DNA of 64,000 nucleotides, from assembly GCF_020400655.1 (NCBI RefSeq), contig NZ_JAINRC010000014.1, positions 62,001 through 126,000 of the forward strand, written 5' to 3'. Under the pieces are notes generated by a model. The model was not told where the DNA came from, made no database searches, and was given only the letters and a program-made list of their open reading frames with translations. The stretch's first letter is position 1, and each line of letters begins with the position of its first letter. Below are positions 57,791 to 64,000 of the stretch, in pieces. The stretch is from Streptomyces spinosus (GTDB lineage: Bacteria > Actinomycetota > Actinomycetes > Streptomycetales > Streptomycetaceae). A program made the position numbers and the translations under genes.

Positions 57791-59274
57791 GCACGGCCGC
57801 CGGCTGGCTGCCCGCCCCCGCGGAGGAACTCTTCGGCACGGGCGCCACGGCCGAGGAGTCCTACGACCTCCTGACCGTGGACGTAGCGCCGTCCGCCTGG
57901 CTCACCGCCCTGGAGACGGCCCGTACGACCCTGTCCTGCACCTACTTCGACTGGCTGAGCGCGGTCGACGAGCCGGGCACCGGCTTCCGGATCTGCGCGC
58001 ACGTCGTCGGCCTGCACCCGGTCCGCCGTCTCCTCGTCCGTACGACCGTGCCGCACGAGGCCCCGGCCCTGCCCTCCGCCGTCGGCGTCTACGCCGGTGC
58101 CGCCTGGCACGAGCGCGAGACCCACGAGATGTTCGGCGTCGTCTTCGAGGGCCACCCGGGGCTGGACCACCTCCTTCTCCCGGAGACCTTCGAGGGCCAC
58201 CCCCTCCGCAAGGACTTCGTCCTCGCCGCCCGCGTCGCCAAGGCCTGGCCGGGCGCGAAGGAACCCGGCGAGTCCGAGCACGGCGGCCCCAAACGCCGGC
58301 AGATGCTGCCCCCCGGCGTCCCCGACCCCAACGAGTGGGGCCCCCTGAAGGGCCAGCTCCCGCCCGCCCCGACCCGCCCGGCGAGGGCGGCGGCGGGCCG
58401 CACGGCGGCAGGCGCGGCGGGGGAGCGTCCGGTACGGCGCACCCGTTCGGCCTCCCAGGGCTCGGCCTCCCAGGCCGCAGCCGCGGGCGGGGCCGGGGAG
58501 GCTGCTGGTGCTGGTGCTGGTGCTGGTGCTGGTGCTGGTGCTGCCGGTGCGTCCGGTCGGCCGCGTCGGACGCGGAGTGCGAGCCAGGGCTCGGTGAGCC
58601 AGGCGGCGGTGCCGGCCGAGGACGCGGCGACGCGCAAGGAGGCCGCGACCGAGGGCGATGCCACCCGGGCGGCGGCGCGGGGGCCCGCGGACGGGCCGGC
58701 CGCCGAGGCCTCGGTGGCGTACGAGCCCGGCTCGGCGCCCGCGCCCGCCCGGCCGCGCCGCACCCGCAGCGCCTCGCAGGGCTCGGCCTCGCAGCGGACC
58801 GCGGCGGCGCCGGAACCGTCCCCGGCGGAGCCGGCGGAACCCGCGGAACAGGCCCGACCGGAAGAGCCGGCAGGGCCGGAGGAACCGGCGGGACCGGTGG
58901 AGTCGGCCGGCGCCACCCGCCCCGCCCGCCGCGGCACCGCCCCCCGCAGTTCCGACGCCCCGTGGCACCACGCCCGCCCGGCGTTCGCCGGGGCGGAGCC
59001 CCCTGCCGAGCCGGGGCCCCCTGCCGAACCGGAGCCCCCTGCCGAACCGGAGCCGCGGAAGGCAGCCGGGCCGCAGCGGCCTGTGGAACCGGAGCGGCCT
59101 GCGGAACCGGAGCGGCCTGCGGAACCCGAGCGGCCTGCGGAACCCGAGCGGTCCGCTGAACCCGAGCGGTCCGCGGAACCGGCACCGGAGCAGGCACGTG
59201 CCCCCGAGCCGCGCCCCGACGACCCCGAGCACGACCCGACCACCCCCGACGACCCCGCAGGAGGCCCGCAGTGA
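57787..59274 (+). CDS. nuoC2: Second NuoC-like subunit with long repetitive C-terminal tail
   Basis: A 495-residue protein. Residues 1-195 are a NuoC domain with [18 protein letters not shown] and [10 protein letters not shown]. The remaining 300 residues are low-complexity: three copies of [10 protein letters not shown](A/V)SQ at 217-229, 260-272 and 324-336; a Gly-Ala run at 240-252 coded by six GCTGGT hexamers; a Pro/Glu/Ala region; and PERPAE-type repeats at 431-466. The tail is not NuoD and no nuoD follows. It is probably disordered and may bind a partner or tether the complex; the Ser-rich repeats could be phosphorylated. Start overlaps nuoB2; stop overlaps nuoH2. Confidence 0.9.
   Translation: MSTAAGWLPAPAEELFGTGATAEESYDLLTVDVAPSAWLTALETARTTLSCTYFDWLSAVDEPGTGFRICAHVVGLHPVRRLLVRTTVPHEAPALPSAVGVYAGAAWHERETHEMFGVVFEGHPGLDHLLLPETFEGHPLRKDFVLAARVAKAWPGAKEPGESEHGGPKRRQMLPPGVPDPNEWGPLKGQLPPAPTRPARAAAGRTAAGAAGERPVRRTRSASQGSASQAAAAGGAGEAAGAGAGAGAGAGAAGASGRPRRTRSASQGSVSQAAVPAEDAATRKEAATEGDATRAAARGPADGPAAEASVAYEPGSAPAPARPRRTRSASQGSASQRTAAAPEPSPAEPAEPAEQARPEEPAGPEEPAGPVESAGATRPARRGTAPRSSDAPWHHARPAFAGAEPPAEPGPPAEPEPPAEPEPRKAAGPQRPVEPERPAEPERPAEPERPAEPERSAEPERSAEPAPEQARAPEPRPDDPEHDPTTPDDPAGGPQ
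58501..58543 (+). repeat. Hexanucleotide microsatellite in nuoC2
   Basis: Six consecutive GCTGGT units coding a Gly-Ala run. Length change by slippage would keep the reading frame, so the tail length may vary between strains. Confidence 0.85.
59077..59184 (+). repeat. Tandem repeats coding PERPAE-type units in nuoC2
   Basis: About five or six 18-base units, seen as GAGCGGCCTGCGGAACC and close variants, coding Pro-Glu-Arg-Pro/Ser-Ala-Glu repeats near the end of NuoC2. Confidence 0.75.
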
Positions 59275-60239
59275 ACGGCGCGTGGGACGTCGCCCTGCGA
59301 CTCGTGGTCGTCTTCGTCGTCTTCCTCACCTTCCCGCTGATCGTGGGGCAGACCGAGCACAAGGTGATGGCCCACATGCAGGGCCGGCTCGGACCGATGT
59401 ACGCGGGCGGCTTCCACGGCTGGGCTCAGCTCATCGCGGACGGCGTGAAGTTCGCGCAGAAGGAGGACGTGGTCCCGGCGGGCGCCGACCGCCGCGTCTT
59501 CCAGCTCGCCCCCGCCGTGGCCCTGTTGCCGTACCTCCTCGTCCTCCTCGCCCTCCCCATCGGCCCGGGCGAGGGCGCCGTCGGCCAGGTGCTGGACGCC
59601 GGCGTGTTCTTCGTGCTCGCGGTGATGGGCGTCGGCGTCCTCGGCTCGCTGATGGCCGGCTGGGCCAGCGCCAACAAGTACTCCCTGCTCGGCGGCCTGC
59701 GTACGGCCGCCCAACTGCTCGCCTACGAACTCCCGATGCTGCTGGCGGCGGCCTCGGTCGCGATGGCGGCGGGCACCGTCTCCCTGCCCGGCATCGTGCA
59801 CGCCTTCCACTGGTGGTGGCTGCCGTGGCAGATCGTCGGCGCGATCGTCTTCTTCGTCGCCGGACTCGCCGAGCTGCAACGCCCGCCGTTCGACATGCCC
59901 GTCGCCGACTCGGAGATCATCTTCGGCGCGTACACCGAGTACACCGGCCTGCGGTTCGCGCTCTTCCTCCTCGCCGAGTACGCGGGGATCGTCGTCCTGT
60001 GCGGCCTGACCACCGTCCTGTTCCTCGGCGGCTGGCACGGGCCGTGGGGCCACGACGGCCTGGGCTGGCTGTGGACCCTGCTGAAGACCGCGATCCTCGC
60101 CTTCCTCGTCATCTGGCTCCGCGTCACCTACCCGCGGCTGCGCGAGGACCAGCTCCAGAAGCTGTCCTGGACCCTCCTCGTCCCCCTCTCCCTCGCCCAG
60201 ATCGCCCTCACCGGCATCGTCAAGGTGGTGATCTCCTAG
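59271..60239 (+). CDS. nuoH2: Second NADH-quinone-oxidoreductase-like subunit H
   Basis: A 322-residue membrane subunit of standard NuoH length, without the C-terminal tail of NuoH of the first operon. The conserved loop after PFDMP (206-210) reads [16 protein letters not shown], so the first acidic residue of the usual PExE motif is Val (V211) and the AGFNTEYS segment is altered. This loop lines the quinone and proton path, so its change may mean a different quinone or coupling. GTG 59271 overlaps nuoC2 by four bases. Confidence 0.93.
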   Translation: MNGAWDVALRLVVVFVVFLTFPLIVGQTEHKVMAHMQGRLGPMYAGGFHGWAQLIADGVKFAQKEDVVPAGADRRVFQLAPAVALLPYLLVLLALPIGPGEGAVGQVLDAGVFFVLAVMGVGVLGSLMAGWASANKYSLLGGLRTAAQLLAYELPMLLAAASVAMAAGTVSLPGIVHAFHWWWLPWQIVGAIVFFVAGLAELQRPPFDMPVADSEIIFGAYTEYTGLRFALFLLAEYAGIVVLCGLTTVLFLGGWHGPWGHDGLGWLWTLLKTAILAFLVIWLRVTYPRLREDQLQKLSWTLLVPLSLAQIALTGIVKVVIS

Positions 60240-60814
60240 TGGCCGAGTCGCTCCCGCCCACCCGGTCCCGCATCCCCGGCAGCGGCCTCGCCAAGGGCCT
60301 GGCCGTCACCCTCCGCACGATGACCAGGAAACACGTCACCGAGCAGTACCCGGACGTCCTGCCCGAACTCCCGCCCCGCAGCCGTGGCGTGATCGGCCTG
60401 TTCGAGGAGAACTGCACGGTCTGCATGCTGTGCGCCCGGGAGTGCCCGGACTGGTGCATCTACATCGACTCGCACAAGGAGACGGTCCCGCCCGCCGCCC
60501 CCGGCGGCCGCGAGCGCAGCCGCAACGTCCTCGACCGGTTCGCCATCGACTTCTCCCTGTGCATGTACTGCGGCATCTGCATCGAGGTGTGTCCCTTCGA
60601 CGCCCTGTTCTGGTCGCCGGAGTTCGAGTACGCCGAGACCGACATCCGCGACCTCACCCACGAGCGGGACAAGCTCCGCGAGTGGATGTGGACCGTGCCG
60701 GCCCCGCCCGCCCTGGACCCCGGCGCGGAGGAGCCCAAGGAGATCGCCGCCGCCCGCAAGACCGCGGAGAAGCTGGCCGCCGCCCAGGCCGAGCCGCGGG
60801 AGGGGGAGTCGTGA
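60239..60814 (+). CDS. nuoI2: Second NADH-quinone-oxidoreductase-like subunit I
   Basis: A 191-residue two-[4Fe-4S] ferredoxin-like subunit: C59, C62, C65, C69 ([12 protein letters not shown]) and C108, C111, C114, C118 ([12 protein letters not shown]), all ligands present, plus an extra C73. In the absence of NuoEFG it is the natural electron entry from ferredoxin. GTG 60239 overlaps the nuoH2 stop by one base. The Ala/Lys/Glu-rich tail is longer than in E. coli. Confidence 0.93.
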   Translation: MAESLPPTRSRIPGSGLAKGLAVTLRTMTRKHVTEQYPDVLPELPPRSRGVIGLFEENCTVCMLCARECPDWCIYIDSHKETVPPAAPGGRERSRNVLDRFAIDFSLCMYCGICIEVCPFDALFWSPEFEYAETDIRDLTHERDKLREWMWTVPAPPALDPGAEEPKEIAAARKTAEKLAAAQAEPREGES

Positions 60815-61407
60815 CCCTCGCCGCGACCACGGTGGCCGCCTCCGGAACACCGGGTTTCCTGTCCCCGACCGGCGTCGAGATCGCGTTCCTGCTCGTCGGA
60901 CTGGTCACCCTCGGCGCGGCGCTGGTCACCGTCACCACCCGGCAGCTGGTGCACGCCGCGCTGTGGCTGGTGGTCGCGCTCGGCGGCCTCGCCGTGGAGT
61001 ACCTGCTCCTCACGGCCGAGTTCATCGCCTGGGTACAGGTGCTGATCTACGTCGGTTCCGTCGTCGTCCTCCTCCTCTTCGGCCTCATGCTCACCAAGGC
61101 CCCCATCGGCCGCTCCCCGGACGCCGACTCCGGCAACCGCTGGGCCGCCCTCACGGTCGCGGTCGCCGCCGCCGTCGCCCTGGTGTGGGTGGTCGTCGAC
61201 GCCTTCAGGGCCACCTGGATCGACCTGGACGGACCGGCAGCCGGCACCACCGAGGTCACCGGCGCGAGCCTGTTCCGGCACTGGGTGCTGCCCTTCGAGG
61301 CCCTGTCCGTGCTGCTCCTCGCCGCGCTGGTCGGCGCGATCGTCCTGTCCCGCAAGGCCAGGGCCGACGCCGGCCCCGCGGCCCCCGGGAAGGAAGGCGC
61401 CCGCTGA
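60811..61407 (+). CDS. nuoJ2: Second NADH-quinone-oxidoreductase-like subunit J
   Basis: A 198-residue membrane subunit with five helices and the conserved [21 protein letters not shown]. It lacks the long charged tail of NuoJ of the first operon. GTG 60811 overlaps nuoI2 by four bases and its stop overlaps nuoK2 by one base. Confidence 0.92.
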   Translation: MTLAATTVAASGTPGFLSPTGVEIAFLLVGLVTLGAALVTVTTRQLVHAALWLVVALGGLAVEYLLLTAEFIAWVQVLIYVGSVVVLLLFGLMLTKAPIGRSPDADSGNRWAALTVAVAAAVALVWVVVDAFRATWIDLDGPAAGTTEVTGASLFRHWVLPFEALSVLLLAALVGAIVLSRKARADAGPAAPGKEGAR

Positions 61408-61796
61408 TGCACCTCGCCTACCCCGCCGTACTCTCCGCCCTCCTGTTCTGCACCGGCCTGTACGGCGTCCTCGCCCGCCGCAACGCGATCCTGGTCCTGA
61501 TGTCGGTCGAGCTGATGCTCAACGCCGTCAACCTCAACCTGGTCGCCTTCGACGTCTGGCTCAGCCGCGCCGCGAAGGAGACCCTGCACTCCGGCCAGGC
61601 CCTGACCCTGTTCACCATCGCCATCGCCGCCGCCGAGATCGGCATCGGCCTGGCGATCGTGCTCGCCGTCCACCGCAACCGCGGCACCTCCGACATCGAC
61701 AAGCTCCGCGACACCGCCGAGGGTCCCGACGCCGCCGGTCCCGGCACCGAGGGCCCCGGCACCCCCGCGGCCGGGAAGGCTGAGGCCACCGCGTGA
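61407..61796 (+). CDS. nuoK2: Second NADH-quinone-oxidoreductase-like subunit K
   Basis: A 129-residue protein. The first 100 residues are the three-helix NuoK fold with both key glutamates ([13 protein letters not shown] and [10 protein letters not shown]). A Gly/Pro/Ala/Glu-rich tail of about 28 residues is added, absent from NuoK of the first operon. ATG 61407 shares a base with the nuoJ2 stop (TGATG); its stop overlaps nuoL2 by four bases. Confidence 0.92.
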   Translation: MHLAYPAVLSALLFCTGLYGVLARRNAILVLMSVELMLNAVNLNLVAFDVWLSRAAKETLHSGQALTLFTIAIAAAEIGIGLAIVLAVHRNRGTSDIDKLRDTAEGPDAAGPGTEGPGTPAAGKAEATA

Positions 61797-63787
61797 CCAC
61801 GATCACCCTCGCCGTTCTCGTTCCCCTCCTGCCGTTCCTGGGCGCCGCGGCCGGCCTGCTGCTCGGCCGCACCGCCCCCGGGTTCGTCCGCCCGCTCGCC
61901 GTGCTGCCCCCGTTGGCCTCCCTGGTGCTGGCCGCGCTGGTCGCCGCGCGGGAGGGCGGTGACGCGGCCGTCGACGCCCACACCGAGCTGACGCCCACCG
62001 GATCCGTGCCGATCGAGCTGGCCCTGCACATCGACGGCTTCGCCGCGCTCGTCGCCGTCCTGGTCGCGTTCGTGGCGGCCTGCGTGCAGATCTACTCCAC
62101 CGGCTACCTGCGGGACGACCCGCGCTACCCCTCGTACGCCGCGCTCGTCTCCCTGTTCACCTCCGCGATGCTCCTGGTCGTCTACTCCGGCGATCTGATC
62201 GTGCTGCTGGTCGGCTGGGAGGTCATGGGCATCTGCTCCTACTTCCTGGTCGGCCACTACTGGGAGACCCCCGAGGCCCGCGCCGCCTCCCTGAAGGCCT
62301 TCCTGGTCACCAAGCTCGGCGACGTGCCGTTCCTCATCGGCCTGTTCGCGCTGGGCGCCGAGGCCGGCTCGTTCCGCATCACCCGCGTCCTCGATGCCGT
62401 CGCGAGCGGCGGCATCGACCACCCGACCGTGATCGCGCTGCTGCTGCTCGCGGGCGTCGCCGGCAAGTCGGCGCAGTTCCCGCTGCACACCTGGCTGCCG
62501 GACGCGATGGCGGGCCCGACGCCCGTCTCGGCGCTGATCCACGCCGCGACGATGGTCGCCGCCGGTGTCTACTTCACCGCCCGTCTCCTCCCGCTCTTCG
62601 AGGCCTCCCGGGCCGCGATGGTGGTCCTCGCCGTCATGGCCGCCGTCACCATGGCCGGCTCCGGTCTCGCCGCGCTCGCCCAGGACGACATCAAGCGCGT
62701 CCTCGCCTACTCGACGATCGGCCAGCTCGGCTACATGACCGGCGCCCTCGCCGTCGGCGACCGCGGTGCCGCCGTCTTCCACCTCCTTTCGCACGGCGCC
62801 TTCAAGGCGCTGCTGTTCCTCGCGGCCGGCGTGGTCATCCACGCCGCCGGCACCAACTCGCTGGCCGCCATGTCCCGCATGCACGGCCTGCGCGACCGCA
62901 TCCCGGACGCCTACTGGACGATGACCGTGGCGCTGCTCGCCCTCGCCGCGATCCCGCCCTTCAGCGGCTTCTTCTCCAAGGAGTCCGTCCTCGGCGCTGC
63001 CGAGCACGTGACCTCCGGCCACACCGGGCACGCCCCCGGCGCCGCCGGCTGGATCGTCCTCGTCGCCGGCCTGTTCACCGCCGTGCTGACGGCCGCGTAC
63101 GCCACCCGGCTGTGGCTGCTGGCCTTCCGCGGCCGGGGCGCGGAGGCACCCGACCACGGCCGTCAGCCGCTGACGATGACCGTGGTGCTGTGGGTCCTGG
63201 CGGTCCCGTCCCTGGCCTTCGGCGGGCTCGCCTACCGGGCGCTCCCCGGCTGGTTCGACGGCCGGGACCTGACCCCGACCCTCCTCACCTCCGTCCTCGG
63301 CACCGGCCTCGCCCTGGTCGGCGGGCTGCTCACCTACGGCGCCTGGCAGCGCACGGCCGCGCTGGCCGCCCGTGTCCCGCTCGGCGCGGTCGCCGCCCAC
63401 CCCGAGGAGGACGCCGGACTGGTCGAGGCCGAGGCCATCGCCTCCCACGCACCGGCCTACGGCGACATCGCCTACGCCCCCGACCCGGCGGACCCGGCAC
63501 GGCTGCTGCTCGGCCCGCTGCACCGGCACGCGGCCGCCGGCTTCCACCTGGACGCCGTGTACTCGGCGCTGTTCGTCCGGCCGGTCCAGGCCGGAGCGAG
63601 CCTCGTCCGGTTCCTCGACCGTGAGGTCGTCGACACCTACGTCCACGGCGCCGCCGCCGTGCCCCGGCTGCTCGGGGCCGCCGTGCGGCGCGCCCAGACC
63701 GGCAACGTGCAGACCTATGTGAGCGCGCTGCTCGCCGGCACCGTCGTCCTGGTGGTCGCCGTCCTCCTCGTCGCCACGGGAGTGTGA
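61793..63787 (+). CDS. nuoL2: Second NADH-quinone-oxidoreductase-like subunit L
   Basis: A 664-residue antiporter-like subunit with [17 protein letters not shown], the Lys-bearing [19 protein letters not shown] and [17 protein letters not shown]. The full length and C-terminal helix region suggest a working proton pump. GTG 61793 overlaps nuoK2; nuoM2 follows six bases after its stop. Confidence 0.94.
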   Translation: MTTITLAVLVPLLPFLGAAAGLLLGRTAPGFVRPLAVLPPLASLVLAALVAAREGGDAAVDAHTELTPTGSVPIELALHIDGFAALVAVLVAFVAACVQIYSTGYLRDDPRYPSYAALVSLFTSAMLLVVYSGDLIVLLVGWEVMGICSYFLVGHYWETPEARAASLKAFLVTKLGDVPFLIGLFALGAEAGSFRITRVLDAVASGGIDHPTVIALLLLAGVAGKSAQFPLHTWLPDAMAGPTPVSALIHAATMVAAGVYFTARLLPLFEASRAAMVVLAVMAAVTMAGSGLAALAQDDIKRVLAYSTIGQLGYMTGALAVGDRGAAVFHLLSHGAFKALLFLAAGVVIHAAGTNSLAAMSRMHGLRDRIPDAYWTMTVALLALAAIPPFSGFFSKESVLGAAEHVTSGHTGHAPGAAGWIVLVAGLFTAVLTAAYATRLWLLAFRGRGAEAPDHGRQPLTMTVVLWVLAVPSLAFGGLAYRALPGWFDGRDLTPTLLTSVLGTGLALVGGLLTYGAWQRTAALAARVPLGAVAAHPEEDAGLVEAEAIASHAPAYGDIAYAPDPADPARLLLGPLHRHAAAGFHLDAVYSALFVRPVQAGASLVRFLDREVVDTYVHGAAAVPRLLGAAVRRAQTGNVQTYVSALLAGTVVLVVAVLLVATGV

Positions 63788-63793
63788 GCAGGC

Positions 63794-64000
63794 GTGATCG
63801 ATATCAACGAGTCCGTGATGCAGTTCCTTCTGGCATTCGTCGTCGTCGGCCCGCTCCTCGGCGCCGTCGCCGCTCTCCTGCCGGCCCCGCCCGGACTGAA
63901 GGGGAAGTCACCCGAGCAGGCCGTGCTCCGGCACGGCGTGACCGTGACCGGCGCGGTCCTCATCGCCGCGATCGTCCTCGCGCTCGGCTTCGACCACGAC
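63794..64000 (+). CDS. nuoM2: Second NADH-quinone-oxidoreductase-like subunit M, 5' part
   Basis: The first 69 codons of a gene cut by the window end. It starts GTG at 63794 with GAGCAGG close upstream. The visible part has a hydrophobic helix (LLAFVVVGPLLGAVAALLP) and a second starting near residue 48, as in NuoM. The identity follows mainly from its place after nuoL2, so it is less certain than its neighbours. Confidence 0.8.
   Translation, partial: MIDINESVMQFLLAFVVVGPLLGAVAALLPAPPGLKGKSPEQAVLRHGVTVTGAVLIAAIVLALGFDHD

Noticed and set aside
58384-59271. NuoC2 tail as a fused or decayed NuoD
   Set aside because: It contains none of the NuoD motifs such as PQHPSTHG and is built from short Pro/Ala/Glu/Arg/Ser repeats.

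Overview
This is a high-GC, gene-dense actinobacterial chromosome segment, almost certainly from Streptomyces. The supports are codon use, many GTG starts, 1-nt and 4-nt stop/start overlaps, and the gene content: futalosine-route menaquinone genes, a 14-gene nuoA-N operon with a Rex-type operator, a second partial nuo cluster, KorAB, and tandem sensor kinases. From memory, the gene order resembles the SCO4505-SCO4608 region of S. coelicolor, but no alignment was run. No mobile element, CRISPR array, rRNA or tRNA was found.

Layout. 1-1.7 kb: azlCD amino-acid exporter genes divergent from an XRE-cupin regulator. 1.8-2.2 kb: a cold-shock protein with a structured leader. 2.3-5.8 kb: mqnA, a prepilin peptidase, mqnC and a small protein resembling a degenerate amidohydrolase. 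5.9-11.5 kb: a GH18-like lipoprotein, then a three-gene exopolysaccharide cluster (small membrane protein, NodB-deacetylase/GT2 fusion, acyltransferase) that runs by a 4-nt overlap into the menaquinone methyltransferase. 11.5-15.5 kb: a PASTA protein, a GNAT acetyltransferase, a geranylgeranyl-reductase-family protein, a peptide deformylase and an NlpC/P60 hydrolase. 16.2-32.3 kb: complete nuoA-N operon with a Rex site upstream and a terminator downstream. 32.4-38.7 kb: a Uma2-family nuclease-like protein, RecQ, an M56 peptidase, fumarylacetoacetase and a HAD phosphatase. 38.8-44.4 kb: an SLT-domain secreted protein behind a c-di-AMP (ydaO-type) riboswitch, a polyprenyl diphosphate synthase, a LolA-like secreted protein and an ABC transporter pair. 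44.4-49.4 kb: a flavodoxin-fold reductase, a TPR protein, a VOC protein, RarD, and a QorB-like/HxlR divergent pair. 49.4-52.4 kb: korAB. 52.7-56.6 kb: a response regulator and two paralogous sensor kinases. 56.8 kb to the end: nuoA2-B2-C2-H2-I2-J2-K2-L2-M2, cut by the window edge.

How the genes fit together. The window is centred on respiratory electron transfer. Menaquinone is made by MqnA and MqnC, given its prenyl tail by the polyprenyl diphosphate synthase, methylated by MenG and probably part-saturated by the reductase. Complex I reduces it, under redox control by Rex. The second nuo cluster has membrane and Fe-S connecting subunits (A,B,C,H,I,J,K,L,M) but no NADH-oxidising EFG module and, unusually, no NuoD. 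It sits near KorAB, which makes reduced ferredoxin, and beside a two-component system. A ferredoxin-fed or subunit-sharing complex-I-like enzyme is the most interesting inference here. Its NuoC2 carries a roughly 300-residue repetitive, proline-, alanine- and charge-rich tail.
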